Shown: positions 26,550 through 35,558 of the stretch, piece after piece
How the letters are laid out: every line of letters begins with the position of its first letter
How positions within the stretch are numbered: position 1 is the stretch's first letter
From: Falsiruegeria mediterranea M17
GTDB lineage: Bacteria; Pseudomonadota; Alphaproteobacteria; Rhodobacterales; Rhodobacteraceae
DNA: 64,000 bases
NCBI RefSeq assembly: GCF_900302455.1
Contig: NZ_ONZG01000005.1
Span: 62,001-126,000 of the forward strand
Reading direction: 5' to 3'
The notes under the pieces: model-generated
What the model saw: the letters and a program-made list of their open reading frames with translations, nothing else
The model's database searches: none
What the model was told of the DNA's origin: nothing
Made by a program: the position numbers and the translations under genes

Positions 26550-27779
26550 ATGACAACCCTGGATATTGATTTTGTGCGCGCGCAGTTTCCGGCATTTTCG
26601 GAATCGGTTCTGCAAGGACAGGCCTTTTTTGAAAATGCAGGTGGCTCGTATACCTGTCAGCAGGTCATCAACCGACTGACCCGCTATTACACTCAGCGCA
26701 AGGTGCAGCCGTATGCCCCCTATGACGCCAGCCGTCTTGCGGGAGAAGAAATGGATGAGGCGCGCACGCGCATGGCCGCGATCCTGGGCGTTGAAACGGA
26801 CGAGCTGAGCTTTGGCCCATCGACGACGCAGAACACCTATGTTCTGGCGCAGGCCTTTCGGCAGTGGATGAAGCCGGGCGAAGCCATCATCGTCACCAAT
26901 CAGGATCACGAGGCCAACAGCGGCCCCTGGCGGCGTTTGGCAGACGAGGGCATCGAGGTGCGGGAATGGGCCATCGACCCGGAAACGGGGCACCTGAACC
27001 CAAGCGATCTAGAAACCCTGCTGGACGAAAAAGTGCGCCTGGTCTGCTTTCCGCATTGCTCGAACGTTGTCGGAGAGATCAACCCGGTGACCGAGATCAC
27101 GGCGATCGCACATGCAGCCGGTGCCTTTGTCTGTGTGGATGGCGTGTCATACGCGCCGCATGGGTTCGCGAATGTGGGTAAGTTGGGTCCCGACATCTAC
27201 CTGTTTTCGGCCTACAAGACCTATGGCCCGCATCAGGGCTGCATGGTGATCCGTCGCGCATTGGGTGAACTGCTGCCGAACCAGGCGCATTATTTCAACG
27301 CAGATGTGCTTTACAAACGCTTCACGCCCGCCGGACCGGACCATGCCCAAATCGCGGCCTGCGCCGGCATGGCGGATTACATCGAAGATCTGAGCGGCCA
27401 TCATGGTGGCCCATCCGAAGGATTGGCCGAAAAAGGTGCTTTCGCCCATGATCTGATGCGCGCGCACGAGGTGGCTTTGCTGCAGCCGTTGTTGGATGCC
27501 GTCAAGGACCGCAACTCTGTCCGGTTGATCGGCCCGGCGGACGCCGAGCAGCGCGCGCCCACGGTTGCCTTGGGTCTGAACCGTCCCGCAGAGCCGGTGG
27601 CCGCAGAGCTGGCCAAGCATGGTATCATGGCTGGTGGTGGCGACTTTTACGCCGTGCGCGCGCTGCAGGCGATGGGGATTGATCCAGAAAAACAAGGGGT
27701 TTTGCGGTTGAGCTTCACACACTACACCGCGCAGGACGAAGTAAACAAGCTGATTGAAGCCCTCGATCACGTGCTTTGA
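26550..27779 (+). CDS. Class V aminotransferase, cysteine desulfurase-like
   Basis: This 409-residue PLP enzyme has FFENAGGSYTCQQVINRL at the start, the aldimine-contacting TNQDHEAN (His120), VDGVSYAPHG (Asp197) and the PLP lysine in FSAYKTYGPHQG (Lys223). This is the pattern of NifS/CsdA-like proteins. The mobile-loop cysteine expected in cysteine desulfurases is not obvious, so it may act on another amino acid or be a selenocysteine-lyase-type enzyme. The ATG at 26550 follows AAAAAGGAC. It stands between BCCT and cfa with no tight coupling. Confidence 0.87.
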   Translation: MTTLDIDFVRAQFPAFSESVLQGQAFFENAGGSYTCQQVINRLTRYYTQRKVQPYAPYDASRLAGEEMDEARTRMAAILGVETDELSFGPSTTQNTYVLAQAFRQWMKPGEAIIVTNQDHEANSGPWRRLADEGIEVREWAIDPETGHLNPSDLETLLDEKVRLVCFPHCSNVVGEINPVTEITAIAHAAGAFVCVDGVSYAPHGFANVGKLGPDIYLFSAYKTYGPHQGCMVIRRALGELLPNQAHYFNADVLYKRFTPAGPDHAQIAACAGMADYIEDLSGHHGGPSEGLAEKGAFAHDLMRAHEVALLQPLLDAVKDRNSVRLIGPADAEQRAPTVALGLNRPAEPVAAELAKHGIMAGGGDFYAVRALQAMGIDPEKQGVLRLSFTHYTAQDEVNKLIEALDHVL

Positions 27780-27978
27780 TCCGCACCCAAAAGCAGAACC
27801 ATGACGACCAGCGGCGCCTCTTCAACACGGCGCCGTTGAGCATTCAGGCATTCAAGCATCCGCGCACTGCGCCTAAAATAGGCTGTTTCGCCCTCAAAAA
27901 GGGGCTAAATCATTCAAAACTTGCCAGAAACACCATCTCGGCCTAGCCTTTACCCCAGAGCCACCATGGGGAGGAAAG

Positions 27979-29187
27979 ATGGTTCTAACTTCGACTGACG
28001 GGCAGAAAGATCTGCCAAGATATTTTACGCAGGTCCATCGGATGCTGCACAAGATGGAAGCTGGACGTCTGGACATCGTCTTGCCAGACGGCCGAAGGTT
28101 TCGTTCGGACGGTGCAAAACCTGGCCCCGTGGCCCAGATCGACGTGCATCATCCTGATCTCTTTGCAAGATTGATCCGCGAGGGGGACCTCGGCTTTTCC
28201 GATGCCTATCTTGAGGAATGGTGGAGTTCACCAGACTTGCGGGCCTTTATGGATCTTGTGCATCAAGGCTCCGAAACTGTGTATGATCATTTCCCGGGCC
28301 GAGGGTTGATCCGCGCCTATGAGCGATTGCGCTTTTGGCTGCATCGCAATCACAAGGAGCAAGCTAGGAAGAACATCTCGTATCACTATGATTTGGGGAA
28401 TGATTTCTACGCACTTTGGCTGGATGATACGATGACCTATTCCAGCGCGTTGTATGAAACCGGACAGGAAAGTCTGGAAAATGCGCAGACCGCCAAATAC
28501 GCAAGCCTGATTGATGAAATGGGCGTGCAACCCGGTGATCACGTGTTGGAAATCGGCTGTGGTTGGGGTGGGTTTGCAGAATATGCGGCCAAGGAGCGCG
28601 GGCTGAAGGTCACAGGGCTGACGATCAGCCAGGAACAGTTTAACTACGCGCAAGAGCGGATTGAAAACGCAGGGCTTTCCGATCAGGTAACTTTCAAACT
28701 ACAAGACTATCGCGATGAAACCGGCAGCTATGATGGTATCGCCAGCATCGAGATGTTCGAGGCGGTTGGGCAAAAGTACTGGCCAACCTATTTCGGCACG
28801 GTTCATGACCGGTTGAAACCCGGCGCTCAAGCCACTTTGCAGATCATCACGGTCAATGATGCCCGATGGGAGGTCTACAAGAACGGTGTCGATTTCATCC
28901 AGAAACATATCTTTCCGGGCGGCATGCTGCCTGCGCCAAAGATCCTGCACGAGCAGGTCGATCTGGCCGGGCTGACTTTTGTCAAATCCAAGGAGTTCGG
29001 CCAAAGCTACGATCTGACCCTGCGCCGATGGTACGACACGTTCAATGCAAAGTGGGAGCAGATCGCCGAAATGGGGTTTGATGATCGGTTCCGGCGTATG
29101 TGGAACTTTTACCTGACCTCTTGCGGTGCGGCCTTTTACATGGGCAACTGCGACGTGACCCAGATCACCATTGCCCGCAAGGGCTGA
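27979..29187 (+). CDS. cfa: Cyclopropane-fatty-acyl-phospholipid synthase family methyltransferase
   Basis: The 402-residue protein has an N-terminal helical/SCP2-like part (GFSDAYLEEWW) and a SAM-dependent methyltransferase domain with motif I VLEIGCGWGGFAEYAA, plus NISYHYDLGNDFYALWLDDTMTYSSAL, the conserved CFA segment. It adds a methylene bridge from SAM to double bonds of membrane lipid chains. GGGGAGGAAAG precedes the ATG. It is followed by trgA after 27 bases. Other CFA-like enzymes methylate rather than cyclise, so the product is not certain. Confidence 0.93.
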   Translation: MVLTSTDGQKDLPRYFTQVHRMLHKMEAGRLDIVLPDGRRFRSDGAKPGPVAQIDVHHPDLFARLIREGDLGFSDAYLEEWWSSPDLRAFMDLVHQGSETVYDHFPGRGLIRAYERLRFWLHRNHKEQARKNISYHYDLGNDFYALWLDDTMTYSSALYETGQESLENAQTAKYASLIDEMGVQPGDHVLEIGCGWGGFAEYAAKERGLKVTGLTISQEQFNYAQERIENAGLSDQVTFKLQDYRDETGSYDGIASIEMFEAVGQKYWPTYFGTVHDRLKPGAQATLQIITVNDARWEVYKNGVDFIQKHIFPGGMLPAPKILHEQVDLAGLTFVKSKEFGQSYDLTLRRWYDTFNAKWEQIAEMGFDDRFRRMWNFYLTSCGAAFYMGNCDVTQITIARKG

Positions 29188-29214
29188 AGCTCGACCAAGG
29201 AAAGATCCCCAGAA

Positions 29215-29655
29215 ATGCCCGACGCCGCCCGTCTAGTCGCCGCCCTGAGCCTGGCTCTGATTGCCTTTATCGTTTCAGGCCTGGTTATGCCGCTGATGCC
29301 CGAGGGGATGGATTTCGGCTATTTCACCTGGGTGAATGTGGGATTGGGTGTAATCTGCGGCTGGGTTGTCATGGGCAAGCGGGCAGGGCGCGGCATGACG
29401 CCTGCGATCAACAACGGCGTAACCGGGGTTCTGGCACTGCTGTTCTGGGGGCTTTTCGTGCAAGGCGCGTACGAGATGTTCCGCCAGGCCATGCGCAACC
29501 GGTTTGACGGCCCGTTCGAAGCCTTGGGCGCTATTTTCACGATCGGGTTCGATTATGGGCTTACCATCATGGTTCCCAGTATTATATGGACCTTGCTTGT
29601 CGGCGGCGTGCTGGCCGGTCTTGCGACCGAGTTTGCTTGGCGTCAGTGGCGGTAA
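29215..29655 (+). CDS. trgA: TrgA-family membrane protein (tellurite resistance)
   Basis: The 146-residue protein has four transmembrane helices (LVAALSLALIAFIVSGLVMP, WVNVGLGVICGWVVMG, VTGVLALLFWGLFVQG and TIMVPSIIWTLLVGGVLAG). It matches TrgA of Rhodobacter, where trgA, trgB and cysK together raise tellurite resistance; the same order is present here. The mechanism is unknown. The start codon is ATG at 29215, following cfa by 27 bases. Confidence 0.92.
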   Translation: MPDAARLVAALSLALIAFIVSGLVMPLMPEGMDFGYFTWVNVGLGVICGWVVMGKRAGRGMTPAINNGVTGVLALLFWGLFVQGAYEMFRQAMRNRFDGPFEALGAIFTIGFDYGLTIMVPSIIWTLLVGGVLAGLATEFAWRQWR

Positions 29656-29680
29656 GTTTTCTGAACAAAAGGTTCATTTC

Positions 29681-30802
29681 GTGTCCGATCTCTTTTTCTA
29701 CGGCACCCTTCGGTATGTGCCGCTTCTGGAACTTGTCCTGGGCCGTACTGCGGATCACATCAACCTGACACAGGCCGAATTGCACGGTTATGGCGCCTAT
29801 TCGGTGCGCGATCAGATATTTCCCATGGTCGACAAGGGCGAGGGGCGCGTCACCCACGGCCTGCTGGTGCAGGGGCTGACGCCCGGGGACATCGAGCGGG
29901 TGATCTATTACGAAGGCGGGTTTGACTATGACCTGCAAACTTTGCCGCTGCGCACCGCCAATGGTGACGACGTGATGGCAGAGGTGTTCATTCCCGCCCC
30001 CGGTCTGTGGGAGCCGTCGACGCCCTGGTCGCTCAACGATTGGGCCGCCGAGTGGGGAGAGTTGACGGTTCTGGCCGCCGAAGAGGTCATGTCGCATTTT
30101 GGCCACCTGCCTGCATCCGACATCGCGCCACGCTTTCCGGCGATCCGCATGCGGGCGCAAGGACGGTTGGCGGCGCGACGGCGCGAGGCAAGCCCCGAGT
30201 GGGACACATCGCGCGACGTGGTGTTGCAAGACCATCGACGTCCGTATCTGGGGTATTTCACCATGGAAGATGCAACGCTGCGACATCGCCATTTTGACGG
30301 CTCGATGGGACCTGTCCTGCACCGCAGTGCTCTGGTGAACGGCCAGGCAGCGGTCATCCTGCCTTACGACCCGGTCCGCGATTGCGTGCTGGTGGTCGAA
30401 CAGTTCCGGGCACCAGCCTATCTTATCGGCGATCCCAATCCTTGGCAGATCGAAGCTGTCGCCGGCATGGTCGATCCGGGGGAATCACCCGAGGAGGCCG
30501 CCCGCCGCGAAACCCGTGAAGAGGCCAACATCGAGGTCACAGAGCTGTTTGCGGCTGGCGATGGCTATTCCAGCAGCGGTTCGTCAACGGAATTCCTTCA
30601 TCTTTTTGTAGGTCTGGCCGACCTGGACGAACCCGCCTCGACCGGGGGGCTCGAGACCGAAGGCGAGGACATTCGCAGCCATATCGTTCCGTTCGCCGCA
30701 TTCATGGACCAGTTGGATCAAGGCAAACTGAAAAACGTTCCGCTCATCTCGATCGCAAATTGGCTGGCCCGAAACCGAGAGCGCCTGCGCGCCGATATTT
30801 GA
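29681..30802 (+). CDS. trgB: TrgB: gamma-glutamylcyclotransferase-like plus Nudix hydrolase fusion
   Basis: This 373-residue protein has an N-terminal AIG2/gamma-glutamylcyclotransferase-like domain (FFYGTLRYVPLLELVLGR) and a C-terminal Nudix domain of the ADP-ribose pyrophosphatase type. The Nudix box is GMVDPGESPEEAARRETREE. The best start is GTG at 29681 with AAAGG upstream, because FYGTL should lie near the N-terminus; the open frame to 29504 overlaps trgA. It follows trgA by 25 bases and precedes cysK, as in Rhodobacter. Which activity gives tellurite tolerance is not known. Confidence 0.92.
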   Translation: MSDLFFYGTLRYVPLLELVLGRTADHINLTQAELHGYGAYSVRDQIFPMVDKGEGRVTHGLLVQGLTPGDIERVIYYEGGFDYDLQTLPLRTANGDDVMAEVFIPAPGLWEPSTPWSLNDWAAEWGELTVLAAEEVMSHFGHLPASDIAPRFPAIRMRAQGRLAARRREASPEWDTSRDVVLQDHRRPYLGYFTMEDATLRHRHFDGSMGPVLHRSALVNGQAAVILPYDPVRDCVLVVEQFRAPAYLIGDPNPWQIEAVAGMVDPGESPEEAARRETREEANIEVTELFAAGDGYSSSGSSTEFLHLFVGLADLDEPASTGGLETEGEDIRSHIVPFAAFMDQLDQGKLKNVPLISIANWLARNRERLRADI

Positions 30803-30886
30803 TCGGCGCCGGGGTGCGATGACAGCTTGAGGTCGCGTCACCTGAGCGATAAACCTGTTACACATCTTCAGAACTTTGGGGGCACC

Positions 30887-31921
30887 ATGCGCATTGCACG
30901 CGATCTGGCCGACGCCGTAGGCAAAACACCTTTGATCCGGCTGCGCCGCGTCAGCGAAGAAACGGGTTGTGAAATTCTGGGCAAGGCCGAGTTCATGAAC
31001 CCCGGCCAGTCGGTCAAGGACCGCGCCGCGCTGTTTATCATCAAGGACGCGATCGCGCGCGGTGAACTGAAGCCCGGCGGCACCATTGTCGAAGGCACGG
31101 CCGGCAACACCGGCATTGGCCTGGCCCTGGTTGGCGCATCCATGGGGTTCAAGACGGTGATCGTCATCCCCGAAACCCAATCCGAAGAGAAAAAAGACAT
31201 GCTGCGTCTGGCCGGAGCCCAGCTGGTGCAGGTGCCCGCGGCCCCTTATCGCAACCCCAACAACTTTGTGCGCTACTCGGAGCGTTTGGCACACGAGTTG
31301 AACAAGACCGAGCCCAACGGCGCCATCTGGGCCAATCAGTTCGACAATGTCGCCAATCGCCAAGCGCATATCGAAACCACCGGGCCTGAAATCTGGGAAC
31401 AGACCGGCGGCAAGGTTGACGGCTTTGTTTCTGCGGTTGGCTCGGGTGGGACACTTGTTGGTGTGTCCGAGGTGCTTCAGCCCAAAGGCGTCAAGATCGG
31501 TTTGGCCGACCCGATGGGCGCGGCACTGTTCAGCTATTACACGACTGGCGAGTTGGCGACGGAGGGTGGCTCGATCGCCGAAGGCATCGGGCAGGTGAGG
31601 ATCACCAAGAACCTGGAAGGGTTCAAACCCGATCACGCCTATCAGATCACCGACGCCGAGGCCTTGCCCTACATCTTTGATCTGCTGCGAGACGAAGGTC
31701 TGGTCATGGGCGGTTCGACAGCCATCAACATCGCAGGTGCCGTGCGTCTGGCCAAAGAGCTTGGCCCGGGCCACACCATCGTGACAATCCTGTGCGATTT
31801 TGGCACGCGCTATCAGTCGAAACTGTTCAACCCCGATTTCTTGCGCGAAAAAGAGCTGCCGGTGCCCGAATGGATGACCCGCGCCCCCAGCTCGATCCCC
31901 GGCGTGTTCGAGGACGTCTGA
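30887..31921 (+). CDS. cysK: Cysteine synthase
   Basis: The 344-residue PLP enzyme carries NPGQSVKDRAA with the cofactor lysine at residue 44, the phosphate-binding GTAGNTGIG and QFDNVANRQAH. It makes cysteine from O-acetylserine and sulfide. It is longer than the usual 310-325 residues at the C-terminus. The ATG at 30887 was chosen by family resemblance. It is third in trgA-trgB-cysK and its stop lies one base before the MscS-type gene, suggesting a joint transcript. Confidence 0.95.
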   Translation: MRIARDLADAVGKTPLIRLRRVSEETGCEILGKAEFMNPGQSVKDRAALFIIKDAIARGELKPGGTIVEGTAGNTGIGLALVGASMGFKTVIVIPETQSEEKKDMLRLAGAQLVQVPAAPYRNPNNFVRYSERLAHELNKTEPNGAIWANQFDNVANRQAHIETTGPEIWEQTGGKVDGFVSAVGSGGTLVGVSEVLQPKGVKIGLADPMGAALFSYYTTGELATEGGSIAEGIGQVRITKNLEGFKPDHAYQITDAEALPYIFDLLRDEGLVMGGSTAINIAGAVRLAKELGPGHTIVTILCDFGTRYQSKLFNPDFLREKELPVPEWMTRAPSSIPGVFEDV

Positions 31922-31922
31922 C

Positions 31923-34343
31923 ATGGTCGGCCTGTGCCGCATTCTGTGGGCGGCCTGTGCCGTCTTTATGCTGGCTTTTGCCAGCACCGCCCAGGCTCAA
32001 CTTTCCGACGAAAGTCGCGACTACTATCGCGGCTGGATCGAGACTGCCGAACGCGCCGAAGAAGCGGTGGACGCCAACAAGGCGTCCAATGCCGCGTTCG
32101 AGCAGCTGCGGTCCGACATCAACAACTATCGAGACATCTTTGACCGCGTTCGCAACCAGAATTCGGAACGCATCCGCACGCTTGAGGGACAGATTTCGGC
32201 CCTTGGCCCTGCGCCCGCCGATGGCAAGACCGAGCCGCCGGACCTGGCTCAGCTGCGCAAACACCTCGAAGATCAACTCAATGCGGTTCAGGTGCCCCGC
32301 ATCATTGCGCAAGAAGCTTTCAGCCGCTCTAACGGGTTAATTGACGAGATTGACCGGGTAATCCGGGCCCGTAAGACCAAGACACTCCTGGAGCGCGGGC
32401 CGACACCTCTCAATCCGATCTATTGGACCCCGGCTTGGCATGACGTTCAGGAATCCGCCAGCGCCCTGGTTAATGAAACCATCGTGAATATCCGTACCGA
32501 TACGGTACGTGAACAGGTGCAAAACAACGCTCCAGCAATCGTGGTGTTGTTTGCGATAGGCGCAGTTCTGCTGTGGCGCGGCAAGGCTTGGTCTCAAGTT
32601 GCAGGTGATTACCTGCGCTCGCTGGGCGGGCGTGGCACAGGTGTCTGGACCTTTGTCATTTCCTTGTTTCGGATACTGCTGCCCTGGCTGGGTGTGATGT
32701 GTCTGTGGTCGGCTGTCTACCTGACAGGGGCCTTGGGTATCCGCGGGCTGTTGCTGTGGGAACATGTGCCTGGGTGGGCGGCGGCCATCCTGTATTTCAA
32801 CTGGATCGGGCGACAACTGTTTTTGCTCGGAGAGCGTGAGAGCTTCAACATCCTTACGGCGCCGCAGATTGCGGTTCTGAGGGTCTATATCGATCTGCTT
32901 GCTGTCATGCTTGTCCTGCACGATCTTGTTCTTCTGCAAGAGCAGATCGAAAACATATCGGATGCAAGCCGGGCTGTGATTTCCTTCCCGGTGATCCTTG
33001 TCACGGCCTTTCTGTTGTTTCAGCTGCAACGCGTCCGTGCACAAGACCGGGAGGAGGCGCCTGAAGACAGCCCCAAAGGGGCAGGCTTTGGCAAACTGGT
33101 AAACCTGTTTCGGCGCGGGCTTTACCTTCTGGGCATCTTTTCTCCGGTTCTGGCCGCTGCCGGTTACATCAACGCAGCTGAGGCGATCGTGTTCCCGGCG
33201 GTCAAGACCATTGCCCTGATCGCTGTTCTGGTGATCACCCAGCAGTTCCTGGGGAACCTTTATGGGTGGTTGTCAGGAAAGGGTGACGCGGGTCGGGATT
33301 CTCTGTTTTCGGTCATCGTGGGATTCATTTTGGCCATCATCGCCTTGCCGATCATCGCACTCTACTGGGGCGCGCGCGAAGCAGACCTGACCGAACAATG
33401 GGCGCGACTGCTGCAAGGGATCAACATCGGCGGTGTTACCATTTCGCCGACGAACTTCTTGACCTTTGCTGTGATCTTTGCCGTTGGATACGGGCTGACC
33501 CGGCTGGTGCAGGGTGGATTGCGCAACTCGCTGTTGCCCAAGACGAACTTGGACCCTGGTGGCCAGAATGCCATCGTATCAGGCACCGGTTATATCGGGA
33601 TCTTCCTGGCCGCGCTTGTGGCCATTACCGGGGCTGGCTTTGACTTGTCGTCGCTTGCCATCGTTGCCGGCGCGCTGTCGGTTGGCATCGGTTTTGGCCT
33701 GCAGACCATCGTGTCCAACTTTGTTTCAGGCATCATCCTGCTGGTCGAGCGCCCAATCTCCAAAGGCGATTGGATCGATGTGAATGGTCAGATGGGATAC
33801 GTGCGTGACATATCCGTCCGCTCAACCCGGATCGAGACCTTTGACCGCACGGACGTGATCGTCCCCAACTCGGACCTGATCAGTGGTTCGGTCACCAACT
33901 ATACCCGCGGCAACACCGTGGGCCGCGTGATTGTGCCGGTTGGTGTGGCTTATGGGACTGATACCCGCGTGATCGAGGATATCCTGCGCGAGATCGCCAA
34001 CAGCCATCCGATGGTTCTGGCAAATCCTGCACCAAGCGTGGTTTTCCAGGGGTTCGGGGCCGATTCATTGGACTTTGAGATCCGGGCGATCCTGCGGGAC
34101 GTGAACTGGGTTCTGTCGGTCAAATCCGATATGAACCACGAGATCGCCAAAAGGTTCGCCGAAGAAGGGATCGAAATCCCCTTCGCACAGCGCGACATCT
34201 GGCTGCGCAACCCCGAGGCCCTGCGTCCCCAGACGGCGGCAAACGCTTCGGCTGCGCCGAGTGCGCCACAAACCCCTGCCGAGATGACAGAGGCAGATCT
34301 GGACGCAGACAGCGATGGAGACGCAGATGGCGACACCCACTGA
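31923..34343 (+). CDS. MscS-type mechanosensitive channel with DUF3772 periplasmic domain
   Basis: The 806-residue protein has a signal peptide (cleavage near AQAQ), a periplasmic coiled DUF3772-like region to about residue 180, around ten transmembrane segments, and an MscS pore and vestibule: GAGFDLSSLAIVAGALSVGIGFGLQTIVSNFVSGIILLVERP. A glycine/alanine-rich pore helix and the beta domain (DWIDVNGQMGYV) follow. It releases solutes under hypo-osmotic tension. The acidic tail ends DADSDGDADGDTH and overlaps the next gene. Confidence 0.93.
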   Translation: MVGLCRILWAACAVFMLAFASTAQAQLSDESRDYYRGWIETAERAEEAVDANKASNAAFEQLRSDINNYRDIFDRVRNQNSERIRTLEGQISALGPAPADGKTEPPDLAQLRKHLEDQLNAVQVPRIIAQEAFSRSNGLIDEIDRVIRARKTKTLLERGPTPLNPIYWTPAWHDVQESASALVNETIVNIRTDTVREQVQNNAPAIVVLFAIGAVLLWRGKAWSQVAGDYLRSLGGRGTGVWTFVISLFRILLPWLGVMCLWSAVYLTGALGIRGLLLWEHVPGWAAAILYFNWIGRQLFLLGERESFNILTAPQIAVLRVYIDLLAVMLVLHDLVLLQEQIENISDASRAVISFPVILVTAFLLFQLQRVRAQDREEAPEDSPKGAGFGKLVNLFRRGLYLLGIFSPVLAAAGYINAAEAIVFPAVKTIALIAVLVITQQFLGNLYGWLSGKGDAGRDSLFSVIVGFILAIIALPIIALYWGAREADLTEQWARLLQGINIGGVTISPTNFLTFAVIFAVGYGLTRLVQGGLRNSLLPKTNLDPGGQNAIVSGTGYIGIFLAALVAITGAGFDLSSLAIVAGALSVGIGFGLQTIVSNFVSGIILLVERPISKGDWIDVNGQMGYVRDISVRSTRIETFDRTDVIVPNSDLISGSVTNYTRGNTVGRVIVPVGVAYGTDTRVIEDILREIANSHPMVLANPAPSVVFQGFGADSLDFEIRAILRDVNWVLSVKSDMNHEIAKRFAEEGIEIPFAQRDIWLRNPEALRPQTAANASAAPSAPQTPAEMTEADLDADSDGDADGDTH

Positions 34344-35055
34344 GCTTTTGTTCCGGCAAGATGCGTATTTGCGCCAAGCCCCGGCAACAGTTGTGGCGCA
34401 TACCGATCAGGGCGGCGTGGTTCTTGACCAAAGCCTGTTCTATGCGACCGGTGGCGGCCAACCCGGCGACGCCGGTACCTTGCAGTGGGACGGCGGCGAA
34501 ATGGTCGTGGCCACCACCGTCAAGGCGGATGGCGACACAATTGCCTGCGTTCCGGCCGAAGGTGCCGAACTGCCATCAGTCGGCACAAGAGTTACGCAGC
34601 ACCTGAACTGGGACGAACGCTATGCCTTCATGCGCGTCCATACGGCCTTGCACCTGCTGTCAGTTGTGGTTCCGCTTGAGGTCACCGGCGGCTCGATCAG
34701 CGCGGGCAAGGGACGCCTTGACTTCAACATGCCCGACGCGCCCGAAGACAAGGCGGCACTGCAAGCACAGCTCCAGGAGCTGATCGACCGGGACTTGCCA
34801 GTGACCGAAGACTGGATCACCAATGCCGAGTTGGACGCCAACCCCGGTCTGGTCAAGACGATGTCTGTTCAGCCCCCGCGTGGGTCGGGCAAAATCCGTC
34901 TGGTTCTGATCGGTCAGGGCGATGCGCAGGTCGATCTGCAACCTTGCGGCGGCACCCATGTGGCGCGCACTGGTGAGATCGGAAAAATCCGCTTGGGCAA
35001 GGTCGAAAAGAAGGGCCGACAGAACCGTCGCGTATACTTGCATTTAGATGCATGA
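34327..35055 (+). CDS. Alanyl-tRNA editing protein (AlaX-like)
   Basis: This 242-residue protein has the AlaX editing domain: FYATGGGQPGDAGTL, the zinc-binding HxxxH in RVHTALHLL and the CxxxH in QPCGGTHVARTGEIG. It hydrolyses Ser-tRNA(Ala) made in error. The ATG at 34327, with GGAG 6 bases upstream, is preferred over an in-frame ATG at 34315. It overlaps the end of the channel gene in another frame. A tRNA-Ser gene lies 56 bases downstream, so a serine-related editing gene adjoins it, perhaps by chance. Confidence 0.93.
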   Translation: MATPTELLFRQDAYLRQAPATVVAHTDQGGVVLDQSLFYATGGGQPGDAGTLQWDGGEMVVATTVKADGDTIACVPAEGAELPSVGTRVTQHLNWDERYAFMRVHTALHLLSVVVPLEVTGGSISAGKGRLDFNMPDAPEDKAALQAQLQELIDRDLPVTEDWITNAELDANPGLVKTMSVQPPRGSGKIRLVLIGQGDAQVDLQPCGGTHVARTGEIGKIRLGKVEKKGRQNRRVYLHLDA

Positions 35056-35111
35056 TCTGCGCGATTACCCCCTTGCAAATCCCCGGAAGATCATCCAAAT
35101 AACCCCGACAC

Positions 35112-35201
35112 GGAGAGGTGGCCGAGTGGTCGAAGGCGCACGCCTGGAAAGTGTGTAGGCGGGAAACCGTCTCCAGGGTTCGAATCCCTGTCTCTCCGCC
35201 A
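35112..35201 (+). tRNA. tRNA-Ser (anticodon GGA)
   Basis: A 90-base cloverleaf: acceptor GGAGAGG/TCTCTCC with G discriminator and encoded CCA, D arm GCCGAGTGGT, anticodon arm CACGC-CTGGAAA-GTGTG with anticodon GGA at 35146-35148, a long variable arm typical of serine tRNAs, and the T loop GGTTCGAATCC. It reads UCC and UCU codons. Its 3' end borders an accessory region. Confidence 0.97.
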
Positions 35202-35558
35202 CTTGCCCTTGAGAAAGCGTTCTCCCCATCCGGCTGCGGCCGGATTTTCCCGTTGTTTTCGAGGGTTGTGCAGGTGGAGCTGAACACCGGTCCTGGTCGG
35301 CGGGGTCCTCAAAACACTCTCTCCGGGCCGATATTCTCCAGACCTGATGACTGCGACGTTTTCGGTGATTAGATATAAGGGTCGGAAACTAAATGACTAT
35401 TTCCAGGCTTGGCTTCAGTCCGTTTGGAACGAATACGCCGGTGCCAAACAGAACTGTCGTCGAAACACCTATATCTTGCAGCTCAGCTGCAAAGCTCTTT
35501 TGTGCCTAACTTCGTTTGCACCAAAGCCCCCGGCCACCGCTGTGCGGAGCACCCGACG
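35202..35558. other. Gap after tRNA-Ser
   Basis: No gene is supported in these 357 bases. The base composition becomes more AT-rich than the neighbouring core genes. It is the expected location for a border of inserted DNA, but no integrase gene or clear attachment repeat is visible within it. Confidence 0.5.

Noticed and set aside
27805-27845. Imperfect CAACACGGC/GCCGTTG palindrome after the aminotransferase gene
   Set aside because: Could be a weak terminator but has no T-run, so it was not listed as a feature.
30584-31987. Minus-strand frame of 467 codons opposite cysK
   Set aside because: Shadow of the GC-rich third codon positions in cysK and trgB; no family resemblance.
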